DNA of 64,000 nucleotides from Acholoe squamosa. Lineage: Eukaryota > Annelida > Polychaeta > Phyllodocida > Polynoidae. Positions 37,601 through 51,000 of this stretch are shown piece after piece (the first letter of the stretch is position 1; each line of letters starts with the position of its first letter). The stretch covers positions 62,950,813 to 63,014,812 of the forward strand of contig OX439038.1 of assembly GCA_949317995.1 (NCBI GenBank), read 5' to 3'. The position numbers and the translations under genes are program-made. The notes below the pieces were generated by a model. That model was given only the letters and a program-made list of their open reading frames with translations, was not told the DNA's origin and did no database searches.

Positions 37601-40600
37601 GTAGAGTGTTTTACCAAGCGACACCTAATGGGACACATGATATCAATAACATGATGGGGCGTGCCATTGTCTATGACGCCCCAGAGATTCTGACACGTCA
37701 CAATGCTACGAGTCGCTCGCACTCCTGGCTGCTTGGATGCATCGCATATGAACTCGCTACTAAAACGCCTGCATATTATGACAGATATGGTACTGGAAAC
37801 TTGCTGAGTGTTGTGATGTCTATTTCACATGGTGTCCAGCCCCCTGCAGTGGCTCAGTATTACTCCATTGACCTGAGGGACCGCCTTATCTCAGCATGTT
37901 TAAGATTATTGCCAAATTCAAGGCCTTCTGTACTGGATATCAAATACCTTGCTGAGAGTAAGATACATGAATAATGTGCAGACAAAAGTGACATGCTCTT
38001 GATATATATTACACAAATACCACCACTGCTGGCAGTGATACTATTTATACAAATATTTTAATACAAAAGATTTTTATATATTGATCTTAATTAGATTTCC
38101 AATCATGTCATTAAAATGAAGTGATATCAAATTATTAGCATTGCTGTTATCAGCAGTGCAAATAAATACTTTCTTTGAGAACGTATCTGTATCTTGTATT
38201 TATTGATATCTAATGGAGTCGAGGGTGAATATTCCCAATACCCCAAACTGATGACGCATTTCCAAGGTGCTCAGTTTCATTTCATGTACTTATGAGAGGA
38301 GGTAATCTGGGGAAATGCAACATTTCATGTACTATTGAAAAAGATTGTCTGGGGAAATGCATAATCGCAAGTACGACTAAAAAGAGCTGACCTTAGGATA
38401 TGTGCCATTTCATGTACTTTTGATAGAAATGGAACTGGGGGGAATCTTGCTACTTCATTTACTACCGTACTGACAGATGTAACCTGGGGGAATTACGCCA
38501 TTCCATGTGCTACTCACACATATAGCCTGAGGAATGCATCATTTCATGTACTGCTCGGGTATTGACAGAGATTCGACCTGGGAAATATGTAAGTTCATGT
38601 ACTACTGACTGTTTTGTGACCTGGGGAAATATGTAAGTTCATGTACTACTGACTGTTTTGTGACCTGGGGAATTATGTAAGTTCACGTACTACTGACTAT
38701 TTTGTGACCTGGGGAAATATGTAAGTTCATGTACTACTGACTGTTATGTGACCTGGGGAAATATGTAAGTTCATGTACTACTGACTGTTATGTGACCTGG
38801 GGAAATATGTAAGTTCATGTACTACTGACTGTTTTGTGACCTGGGGAATTATGTAAGTTCATGTACTACTGACTGTTTTGTGACCTGGGGAATTATGTAA
38901 GTTCATGTACTACTGACTGTTTTGTGACCTGGGGAATTATGTAAGTTCATGTACTACTGACTGTTTTGTGACCTGGGAAATATCTAACTTCATATACTAC
39001 TGACGGTTTTGTGACCTGGGGAAATATCTAAGTTCATGTACTACTGACGATGTGACCTGGGGAAATGTGCCATTTCACATACTACTGACAGAGATGGGAC
39101 TGGGGAAATGTGCCATTTCACGTACTACTGACAGAGATGTGACCTGGGGAAATGTGCCATTTCACATACTACTGACAGAGATGGGACTGGGGAAATGTGC
39201 CATTTCACGTACTACTGACAGAGATGTGACCTGGGGAAATGTGCCATTTCACATACTACTGACAGAGATGTGACCTGGGGAAATGTGCCATTTCACATAC
39301 TACTGACAGAGATGGGACCTGGGGAAATGTGCCATTTCACGTACTACTGACAGAGATGGGACCTCGGGAAATGTGCCATTTCACATACTACTGACAGAGA
39401 TGTGACCTGGGGAAATGTGCCATTTCTCATACTACTGACAGAGATGGGACCTGGGGCAATGTGCCATTTCACGTACTACTGACAGAGATGGGACCTGGGG
39501 AAATGTGCCATTTCACATACTACTGACAGAGATGGGACCTGGGGAAATGTGCCATTTCACATACTACTGACAGAGATGTGACCTTGGGAAAGGTGTCATT
39601 TCATGTACTTCTGACAGAGATGGGACCTGGGGAAATATGCCATTTCATGTACTACTGACAGAGATGTGACCTGGGGAAATGTGCCATTTCACGTACTACT
39701 GACAGAGATGGGACCTGGGGAAATGTGCCATTTCACGTACTTCTGACAGAGATGGGACCTGGGGAAATATGTCATTTCATGTACTACTGACAGAGATGGG
39801 ACCTGGGGCAATGTGCCATTTCACGTACTACTGACAGAGATGGGACCTGGGGAAATGTGCCATTTCACGTACTACTGACAGAGATGGGACCTGAGATGGT
39901 GGGAAATCCCTTTAAATTTTGAAAATTCATTGAGTCAAACAAAAGTTATGATATCTCATTTTGGCGGATAAATCTACAAACTCAAGGTGTGTCTTACATC
40001 GTGTATTCCCTGAAACACGAGGTTCCCTGGTTATAATCCTGATTATACCTCAACTTACAGGTAAGTCTCAAATAATCTTAAAAGTACCTTGTAGGCGGGG
40101 AATTATGGTATTGACAGAGATACGACCTGGATTGTGCATCACTTCATGAAAATACTGACAGAGATGTAACTTGGGGAAGTATATTAATTTATTATATACT
40201 GCAAACTCCTGTGTATAGCGACAACAAGGTATGAAGCCATGCGCAGCCATAACACCTCCACTCAAATATCAGCTCACGTTCTCGTTGAGCGTATCTCTGA
40301 TGCCGTGTTACTCTGGGAGAATCAAACCAACCAATGAAATGAAAGTGTGTCAAGCCCCCTGTCATGGCCGCCATCATGTCTTCTCCCTGGCCCTGTTGTA
40401 AGGTTTCAGGCTAAATATTTAATAATTTATACAAAAATGTGCTATAATATTTTACAAATAACTTGAGACCGATGAGAGTTAAACCCTCATAACCATCATT
40501 TACACCCAAACATTCTCTAAATACCCAAACCCAGACCAAAACAATGCATTTCTATCGGCGAGGAGGTCGGGAGAGCATTCACTGACAGTGGTAGCAATTA

Positions 40601-43600
40601 TTAGGTTCAGGACTAACCTGTTTCTTAGTACACCCTAAGATTGAATGATAGTCCCTGGATCATGGTGTGTGCTAAGAACTCAGTACCCTTGTTTATCTTC
40701 AAATTCCTCTTACTTTCTTATCAAAGTACATAATTTCAATGTCACTATAAGTAGAAAAGGTCTATATTTTACATATACACCTTTTTACAGAACTAAAATC
40801 GGAATATTTTCTGAGAAATAGCTATATTTACAATCTTCCCCCCAGTCTTGCTATACTAAAATTGATTTGCTATTTTTTTTGTTTAATTTGCTGATAAATA
40901 TAAACCCACAAGATTAAAGAATAGACAAATGCCTACAAACTGACGTTTTCATTTGAGCTATGTGCTGTTTAATAAGGGAGTAAATGTATCATTTAATGTA
41001 AATATAAGTATCAAATGGTGGAGTGGTTTCGCCATCCCACCTTTGACCTCAATAATGCATGCACAGGTAGGTGTCATGGTCCAGTGACCAGGGCAGTGAT
41101 TGGCCCATACACCTGTGGAGGTGAGTGTCATGGTCCAGTGCACACACAAGGGTACTAAGATCCCAGTACATCCTAAGACTGTACATGGTATCAGAATCTT
41201 AGTACAGACTAAAATCAGACTGTTGTACTATGATCCTGGTGTGTCCCAATAAGATAGTCCCGTCCCCAACCTGATTATATTAATTTCATAACATTTGAAA
41301 TGGAAAACTAATTTAGATCTGTCCATAGGAAAAAACTTCTAAATAAAAATTCACCATATTCATAATTTACAACATGTTTAGTGTGAAACTCTTAGGGATT
41401 ATATTCCGCAGCAGGATACCAGCCCAACAACTCAGCTTTGTCACATGCGTAAGGATATGCGTGCAGATTTACCTGATGGCTGACAATAAGACAGTGACGC
41501 ACTCCAGTAGAGGGTGGCGCTGTAAATAGTATGTGACACCTCCTCAGGATCTCTTGTGCAGAAATGGCCGGCCTCACATGGTGTCATTGTTTACATTGCA
41601 GCAAACAGCGGCACCCTGGTCAGGGCCAAGACTTTGGCACAACTTGAGCTGCCTATGGCGATCCGCACATAGCTCACAGTTTTGCGACAAGGACTAGCTT
41701 TTCATGGTTCCACCACCCAATAGAACGTTACAACCCATGGCTTATGAGAGTTTTTGAGTGATGAGTTTTTATTTGGTCATCTCATGTACTACTGACAAGA
41801 CGTAACCTGAGGTACTTACAGGAATAACTTTGGGGTTACTGGAGATGAGATCCGCGCTTGTCACATGTCGTGTCTGGTCGTCAGTGCATCGCACATCTAA
41901 TGTGAACTCGACTGAACAGTCTTGGCAAAACTCATCACATGTGCAATCCTGTAATGTCAAAATAAATAATTAATTGAAGTAATAACTTGCAGTTTCCATT
42001 ATTCATTGTATGAGAAATGCATGTGATAGTGTCTGTTAGAACTGGTAATCAAAGTTACTTGACAGGATGTTATCAAACATGCTTATATGACTTTAAAATG
42101 ACAGCAATGGAGCTTACCCCACTCTAGTTTAAATAGTCTATCATGTAATACCTTGGATGTAAGTGACTTGTATGGTGCGACTTTTTGCTTAAAAATTCTC
42201 ATTTTGGTTTTCAAGAGCAAGGGAACAAAATTTGGTGCATCTTCTACACTACAGTACTGGCTTTATCTGCCACTACGGTATCAACTTACTCTGCAGTACT
42301 GCATACGGTCTACAGTATCGTCACATGTGAGCGGTATGAGGCCTACACGACCCGCTATGAACTCATCGCACATTACAGTTGAGTTAGCTTCAATCTGTAT
42401 CCAGTCTATAGCTGTAAACAAAAGGTCTCAAGTCATCAATTGTGCTTATGGGGAATATCAGGGACAGGAGGGCCACTGAATATAACACTTCTTTTAATTT
42501 ATTATCAGCTTAGATCGGGTAACATGCAGAAAAGAAATTACAATTGGATTTGAAGGCATCTTAGAAGAGATTAAGAAAAGAGTATAATATATCTAATAGA
42601 ACATGGTCATTGGTGTACACAAGTGGACAATGCCAAACCCTAGACACAAGAAGTGACATGTGGCTGATGCTGAGTCCATGGTCATTAATAAGACACACAA
42701 AAACAAGGAAATAAAAATGGTCTTACCTATTGTTGGAGTCTCTGCAATGAAGATTCTCCGGATACTGTTTGCTGTGCTGCAATAACAAGGAAAATGTAAA
42801 TTATCACGAGGGCTTTGACCCCAATATCATGCGAGCGCTGCCCAGCTCTGATTAATGCCAGCGTAGATGCCACTCACTGATGGCCGAATATGCGGAAATC
42901 ATCCTAATTTTCTCAATGTTCAGTAGCAAATACCTATAGTAATTACAGACAAAAATTAGGATTTGCGAAAAGTGGCATCCCCAAGCTCCTGAGCTTCGAT
43001 TTTCTAATACGGAAATATCTCGCTCCTATATTGGGCGCCACCTTGTGCGCCGATCTGGGCGAATTTTCATACGTGGGACTCCTCCGCCATGGCAAAGTTC
43101 CTTTTGTTTACATTTGAAAACTTACGATTTTTAGATTTTCCAGCTATATGCACGTACCATTCTAGTATTTATCTCAACAAAAATTCTATGATTTGAGTTT
43201 GTTTAGTTTGGTTGAAGTATATTTAAATCATTATGACAGTTTAAATAGTCCCATTCAATACCGTGATCCTCGTACGCGAGCGAGGAGTTCATAGCAGTCG
43301 GAAGCTTGTGCGAGCATGGTGGCATCCCTGCTAGTAATGTCATGGATAAGATTGAGATTGAGTAAATTTTGGGTTGTACTACCGTAAAACCTCGCGTATA
43401 AGACGCGTCCTCTACGCCAAAAAATTGCCTTGTGCGTCTTATAGGATTTCTTCAAGTTGGGGGTGCGTCTTATACGAGGGTTAATTTTACTATAGAACAG
43501 TACTTTGTTTGACAAAAATCACCCCTAAGAGGTGCGTCTTATACGCGAAAATGCATGTGCTGAGTTTGGGGTGCGTCTTATACGCGCAGTGCGTCTTCTA

Positions 43601-44969
43601 TGCGGGAGATTACGGTAGGTCACATAAGCTTTCAAAAACTGTTGGAATTATTTGGATATTTCAATTAGAAGGGAAGTGGTGATGGTTTCAGCTAGATAAG
43701 TTGATCAGAGAATGTAACATCCCAGTTTTCTTTATCTACTGTTATTAGTGAGATAAATCACCATAAAGGTAATGTTCTGATAAGAACATTTGATAATTCA
43801 GACAAACTTCAAATTGTGATATTTCAGCATTCCCTATATCAATTTTAATGAAATAAAGTGCATATTGTAGGAACTACACAGTTCTTTTGAATTTTTGGAA
43901 CAGGTTGGGTGTAAGGAGACGTTCTTACAGGTTACCATGGCAACCAAAACTAGGCAAAATCAATGTTTTTAGCATAATCTGACATATTTGTTGCCATGGT
44001 AACCAACATAAATGGCTAACAATGCTCACAATTCACTCAAAATTTTGGTGTCATTTTGTTGAGCTTGAAAAAATGTATAAAATCGATTTTCACCCAAAAA
44101 TTTATATTATTTGACATTTTTCATGGAAAACCTTTAGGTTATTTCAAAATTCCCTCTCAAGTTAGCAAGACTACCATGTAAGAAGTATCAGAGGTAGAGA
44201 CTTATTCTTTGAAGTCTGCAGAGAACCCAACTCACCCTTTGGCTATAAGAAAATTCTTGGTGTTTCAGTGGAAATTTGGAAGTTGCAGGGTGTTCAAAAT
44301 CGGTCAAAAATCGGCCCAAACTATGCATAAATGCGTATTTGGTAAAGGAAGAGTTAAAGGGGGGCTAGCACCGCAAACTAACAACATGGGTAGCGTTTCA
44401 AAGAGTGATCATAAAATCGCAGGAACCAGCGGAAAAAAATGCGGCGCCCTGATTGGTCAAGGGTTGGTCACGTTTAATGCTGGCATGCATTACCATGCCA
44501 GGGCCCCTTTAAATTTTAATGTTAAAATCGTTTCTCAAAGGATCTACAAGGGTAGATACTAATGTTTTGAGTCATGGGCCATGCGGGCCCATAGCAACAG
44601 AAACCTACGGGCCCCCACCAGTATCTGTGGGCCCACAATGACTATTTCAGTTTTATGACAAAGAAAACCACTGCTAAATCACATTAAGACATTGAAAAGG
44701 TGCATCTTCAATCTGATTTTTCTTTCCAACGATATACAACATGACTATAGTGATCAAGCCAATACTCCTAGACTTTTTCTGTGGGCCACCCGGGCCCATA
44801 GCCTATGGTATAGGAAGGCAAATCTTTAGAAAACTGTGGGCCCCCAGACCAAGAATTAGTTTCCCAAGCCCCCAATGAAAACTGGGTCCCTAGTCTTAAC
44901 TCGGGTTGGTCTTTGATATCTTAACTCTAGGACCTACCTACTTATTGTGTATTGTTTTGAAATGTAAAA

Positions 44970-45053
<84 letters not shown>

Positions 45054-48000
45054 TTAACTTGTTTTATTTATTTTACCCTAGTGCCAGCAGTAAGTACAAA
45101 CCTATCCGGTCTACCAGCACTAGCTGGGACAGGCAAATTTAATTAAAGCCTACTGTCCCAGTACAAAGCGGGACCCTAAAGGCAAGTTACTTTAGAAAAC
45201 TAATCATGTAGGTTTGCCTTATCTAAATAACTAAAATGGCCTCTGTGTGTCCTTGGTGGCCAGTTGACATAAAATATCCCTACCGGATAGGTGTTACAAT
45301 TTAACTACCAGCTTCAAACTAATAGACCAACAGCACATATCAACCAGATATGGTACTGGGCCATATTTATCATGGAAATTGACATGAGTACATGTCCAAG
45401 CTGATTGCCTACCATTCAGTATGCTATACTCAGACTTTTACACAAGTTTTTAGTGCCTTAATGGTCGCTCGCTCACAATTCCATTATCTATACTTAGTCC
45501 ACAAGATTAGATCACTTAGGAAGTCCATGGCATGATCACAAGGATTCTGAGCAGGCAGCCTCAGTAGTTATTGGTTGCCTGCTCACAATTCTGTTATATA
45601 TACTTAGTCCACAAGATTAGATCACTTAGGAAGTCCACGGCATAATCAGTCTCATATGGACTGCAGAGCTTAGGACCAGGCTATATCAACAAGATACAAG
45701 CCTAGGTAAACAGCTAGCTTCACTAACATAAGTCAGAAAGCATGTATCAAGTGCATATATGCTCCAGTCTGATATGGACTGCAGGGCTTGGGACCAGGCT
45801 ATATCAACAAGATACAAACCTAGGTAAACATGACAAGTTTAATTCCTTAAAAACTTTATTGATCTATCTAATATGTTAGCCCATGCTTCTAAACATGCCT
45901 GCGTGGGTAGCAAATTGAACTGCAGATGTTTTTAATAGTGTACCCAGCTATCAGGTTTATCTTTATGAATATAATGAAGAACGGGGGAGGGGGGGGTACA
46001 GAGCCCTTGGGAGGCATTGACTAGTGAAACGAGCTGCACAGCACTCACCACAGCACAGTCCAGCAATATCTGGGGATCAACTTCTCCCATCAGAAAAGGT
46101 ATAGGCAACAAATAACAACCAATAGGTGGGACAAAAGTGATACACGCCTCAGGGTGTAACCTCACAATTGCTCTGTCTGCTGCTAAAAGCGCCCTGGAGT
46201 ACACATAAAGAGATTTTCAGCATCTCCAACAAGGCGAATATTGGTAGGAGGGTGAGAGGAGGAACCGCCATTATCATATTTATCAATATCGTTGAGACCG
46301 CCCAGGATGCAAACCTTGTGGGCAGGGTTTTCCACAAGGTGGTTCAATCACCGGCTAGTCAGGCCAAAAAGGGAGTCCTCCTCCGATGTTTGTACATTGA
46401 AAGTGGCCTTGGGGTTGGTCACTTGCAGTAGCTTATCTTTCAGCCCGCGGCCTTGAATGTCTGTGAATATCTCCAAATGTTGATGCATCTAGAAAAGTTA
46501 TGAGATAAACTTTGAGTTCCAACTAAATTCAGATCACTGGCAGTTCACTCCTACCCCCTTTCTCCAGAATCAAAAATTAATGTAAGTAGGTACAAGCTCA
46601 AATACATTTCCTGCACCACCTCATATCAACAAGATACGTTGAGTGGTAGGGAATTAAGTAATGAGGGATTTCCCGTCATATATTAACAGAGGACTTGTAT
46701 AGTCCCAATTAGTAGTGAACAATGCTCTAAGTTTAGATTTAATTTCCACTTTAAAATGATCCTTATCTAAGATCCATCTTAAGTGTGGGGGTAACACTTT
46801 AGAGCGAGCTACTGCTTGGTTGACTGGATTCAATATTTGACTGACTAATTTGGGGCGTGTTTGGGCTATGGTTGGGGCATCCATACAACGGGTACCAGTA
46901 CTGGGGACTGCATTCAGTTGGCCCGAAAAAACAAGCCTGTGACAAGTTGTTAGTTGGAGGTAAATTCGCCTGAGGTCCAAGGGGAGGAGATTGGCTCGCT
47001 GATAAAGCTCTTTCACTCTACAATCTCTTGCATCAGCAATCCTAAAACAGATTCTTAGTCCAGTATTACAAGCTACTTGCATTTTCTGATAGCAGGTTGG
47101 GGAAAGAGCAGTGGTAAAAATTACTCCATAATCAAAATAGGGCAGTATCATCGCCTTAAAACCATCAGAGCACCTAAGTCTGTCAACATATGCCTTAGGT
47201 GAGCAAACATCCAAAGCTTGTGTGCCACTGACTTTACCATCGCAATGAAGTGGGTCTTAAAAGTCAACTTTGAGTCAAAGGTCACCCCAAGGTACTTCAA
47301 GGTTGCAACTCTGTCCAACTCAAGACCATTCAGTTTAAGAGGAGGGGGGTCTAGATTATCCTCTTTAGAGATAACCATAAACTTAGACTTAGCTGGATTT
47401 AGCGTCAGGGAGTTGGCATGCAACCATTGTGCGACCTTGTCTAGATCCCTCTGCATCACATCTACCACCATCTTTGGGTCGTTATCCTCATACACCAGAA
47501 GTGTGTCATCAGCATACAGTCTAATAGATGAGGTAATATTAAGAAAGGGAAGGTGGTTTACATAAACAACAAACAGCAGCAGACCCAAAAGCGAGCCCTG
47601 CGGTATCCCATAGGTTATATCTTCCCACTCAGACAGATGATTATTGCATAAGGTTCGCTGCTCCCTGTTGTCCAGGTAGCTTTTGAACCACTCAACTGTC
47701 CCCTTCTCCAGTCCTAAATTTCTTAGTTTAACAATAAGAAGTGAATTATCCAAAGAATCAAAAGCCTAGGAGTAATCAAGGAAGATTAGACCTAAAAAGA
47801 CCCCTTTACTAGTGCTTCATGGGCTTAAGAGGCAACTTGAAAAGCAGAGTCAAGGGTGGAATGCGACTGACGAAAACCGTTTTGAGAATTTGTTAATAAA
47901 TTATTCATTCAAGGAAAGGATATAACTGAGAGTGAATCAGTCTTTCCATTATTTTACCTGGGATAGGGTAACACTGGGATAGGCCTTAGGTCTGTGGGGG

Positions 48001-51000
48001 AGATAGGGTTGGTAACTTTGGGTATGGGTACAACTGTCACTTTTTTCCAACCATCAGGGTAACAGGAGTGCAGGATAGCCTTTGACAAACTCACCCTTGG
48101 CTCGCTGCACTACCTTGTTGGTGAGGTTTCTCAAACCCTTTGCCTTTTCTTTGTTTGAATGATTTAGTCTTCCTAGCCCTCCTAAGCACCCTATCCCTTT
48201 CCTTCATTAACTCCAGAATTTCAAAGGTGAGCCATTCTTGCTTGATCTTCTTAAACTTAAAACGCTTCAGCAGGTGGAGCCTATTTGCCACATTAGTTAT
48301 TGCCCACAGCATGTAGTACCATCCCTCGTTAATATCCTGTAAATCAGGGAAGTCTGACCAGTCTAACTTCAATAATTCATCTCTCATTTTGTCATAACTA
48401 TAGTTAAAGTAGGATCTACCCTTGAAGGAAACCTCCTCCTTAGCAGATTGCTGCTTATTATTAATAATGTAAGTCGGGATATGATCTGACACGTAAAGAT
48501 CGATGGTCCTGGTCTCTTGAATAAAGGGCTCATCAGAAAAAATTTGATCTATGGTGAATTCCGAATACAGCGGCCTAGTGGGCTCTGAAATGTAGGAAGT
48601 CAGCTGGTATTTTAGACTGAACTCATCAGTAGGAAGCTCAAGAGAGTGATCATTGTTAGCAGGAATATGAAAATTAAAATCACCTCCCACATAAAGTCTT
48701 GCATTGGGGTACTCTCTTTTGACAAAGTCAACAGCTCTCGTCAGATAGGCCAGGAAACTAACATGGTCAGCATCTGGCCTATATATGTTAATTAAACAGT
48801 ATGGTTTGAAACCTTCTCTGTAGAGGATGACTGTCATTAATTTACATCCTCCATTATATTACATGCTGGGTTTAAGAGGCGTACATGAGGAATATCTTCC
48901 TTGATATAGATGCAAATACCCCCCGCCCAGGTGGTTGGTCTGTCTTGCCTATGTAACACATACCCAACAAAATCTATATCAGTCATATGAGGTTTGATCC
49001 AGGTTTCAGAAAGTACAAGGACATCAGGCTTTCTTGTGTAAGTAAAGTAGCGTAATGTCTCCGGCTTTCCCACCATGCTCTGTACATTCCAGTAGATTTG
49101 GAATAGCCCTTTGGCTTTGCCTTTACATTTATCCATTGTCAATTAAGGCAACCACATGCATCAGTGCAAGCCAAATTGGCTTACATGGATTTACTATAGA
49201 CAGACCATCCCTGACGGTCCTATTGTCAATAGGCACTTGCATAAACCACTGCCGCGTCCGCGCTGCGTGTAGCGCCGTTACTGTTATCAAAACAACTTTC
49301 CATGCTGCTACATTACAAGCAGCAGATAATAGAGGCTGGAGGGCTTAATATTTGGGCTAGAATAAAAGTTAATATACCAAATTGAAGCTTAGAATTAGGC
49401 GATTACAATGAGAGGTGTATATTTGATGTCCATAGAATATTTCTGTATTGTCGTAGTTTTTGAATTTATTTTTTATTTTAAAATGACCAAAATTAAGAAA
49501 AAAAAAAAAAGGTTCGCCAAAGTTCACCTACATAGTTGTGTTCCTACATATCCTAAGTATATTCCCTGCAAATTTCAAGTCTGAAGGAATAAGCCCAACG
49601 AAGCCCCAGCCATAACAGTTTACCCTTGTCAATGCAGCTTCAGTGCAGGCAACCTAGACACTGGGACTATATCATAGTATAGGGAATGAGCCATTCTATG
49701 GGCATAAGATAAAGTGTATATTATAGATATATTAACATTCCTTTGATGTTGTTTTAAAAGAAATGGTGCTTATGATGCCTTCACACCCACTCACACTTCT
49801 GAGGGGTGTGAACACATCTAAGAGAAATGCTCACTTTGATGCCTTCACACTCTCTCACACTTCTGAGGGGTGTAAAACACATCTAAGGGAAATGCTGTTA
49901 TCTTTTACATTTGTTCTATTATGCTGTAGTGTATTAGTAAAGCATGTCTCCCCTTCGAATTCCGGGGGATTAATTATTGAGTGGCTCCTATTGAGCCCCT
50001 CTATTCAACATGGTAGTATCAAAATGAAAGCCGTACTATACTGGCCCACAGTAATAATTGACCTTCTCTTCTAGGTCAAATTTATCCAGAAATAGACATA
50101 TACTTCTAGGTCAAAGGTCAATGTACACAAACCCATTGACTTTTGACAAAGACATTTATTAGTCCAGACCCTAGTAAAGAAGTTATCTACAATGTACCTT
50201 TCCCTGGTAATCCGCATTTCGACTTGCCCTATTTCAACTAGGTTGACCTATTTATGAACTGACCATATTTTACTAGGTCAAAGGTCAATAAACACAAACT
50301 TGATAGGTATCAAAATATGTACCTCTTGCTGTTGGTGCTTCATGCAAAAATTCAGTGTTATATCTGCAATTTCCTATAAATTGCGAGAAAACAATGTGAT
50401 TAATAAGTCATGCATGGATTAATCAGGTCAAAGGTCAAATTTAAGGTCAAGATATATAACATGCATGAGAATTCTGATAAATGAGAATACATTAGGGAGC
50501 ATACAGATTCTCATCTCAACAGGTCCATTGTGTTCAGGTACTTAGCTATGTTTTGGCTTCATAGCCTGACCTTGAAGGTCAAAGGTCAATTATATGTTCA
50601 TAGAGGTTGACCTTAATATCATACATTATCATTAATCAGTAGGATAAATGTTAATTCTGATGGCAAGTACACAAATTATGAGAAACCTCTGGTAGTTATC
50701 ATAGTTTGAACAAATTGACCTAGTTAATTAGGTCAAAGGTCAATCATAAGTAGGTCACAGGTCAAATGGGCATAGAGGAACAAGGGCACGATATCTGAAT
50801 AATATATACTGAAAATTTCATGCAAAAATATGAATTACTGACTGAGTTATGTTAAAAAAACCTCTTTCCTCTGTCTATTCTGGCCCTATCTGGATTTCAT
50901 TTTGATAACAGTCCTCTTATCAGCTTAACCATTGTGTCAATGGGGATCAAGTGTCCATCAATTTTGGATCTTAGATTAAGATTGCTCGGGAACTATATAC

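Larger units (their letters stand above)
33176..41819. other. POLR2C intron 4, host of a nested gene
   Basis: 8.6 kb holding MITEs (33297-33582, 33858-34268, 35706-36211), the + strand pseudokinase gene (about 35399-38185) and the 44-bp minisatellite. Between 40200 and 41760 only AT-rich sequence was seen. Confidence 0.7.
46654..49142 (-). mobile_element. Dead non-LTR retrotransposon (LINE), endonuclease plus reverse transcriptase
   Basis: On the - strand, 49142-48091 encodes an APE-type endonuclease in two frames (WNVQSM; VLSETW; GGDFNF; SDHIP), and about 48060-46654 a reverse transcriptase ([49 protein letters not shown]). Order and motifs fit the CR1/Jockey group of LINEs. It is broken: a frame change at 48837 where one frame stops and the next opens, several frame changes between 48090 and 47760, and a stop codon just before AFD in RT motif A at about 47767. 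The 5' part is missing or unrecognised. Confidence 0.85.

Noticed and set aside
39052-39273. 73-codon + strand ORF of repeated peptide
   Set aside because: It is the translation of the 44-bp minisatellite; three periods (132 bp) keep frame and there is no start context or splice signal.
38265-39893. CRISPR-like array
   Set aside because: The units are contiguous with no unique spacers, and the DNA is eukaryotic.
44906-45142. ORF with long Ile-Tyr run
   Set aside because: It is the TA microsatellite read in frame.
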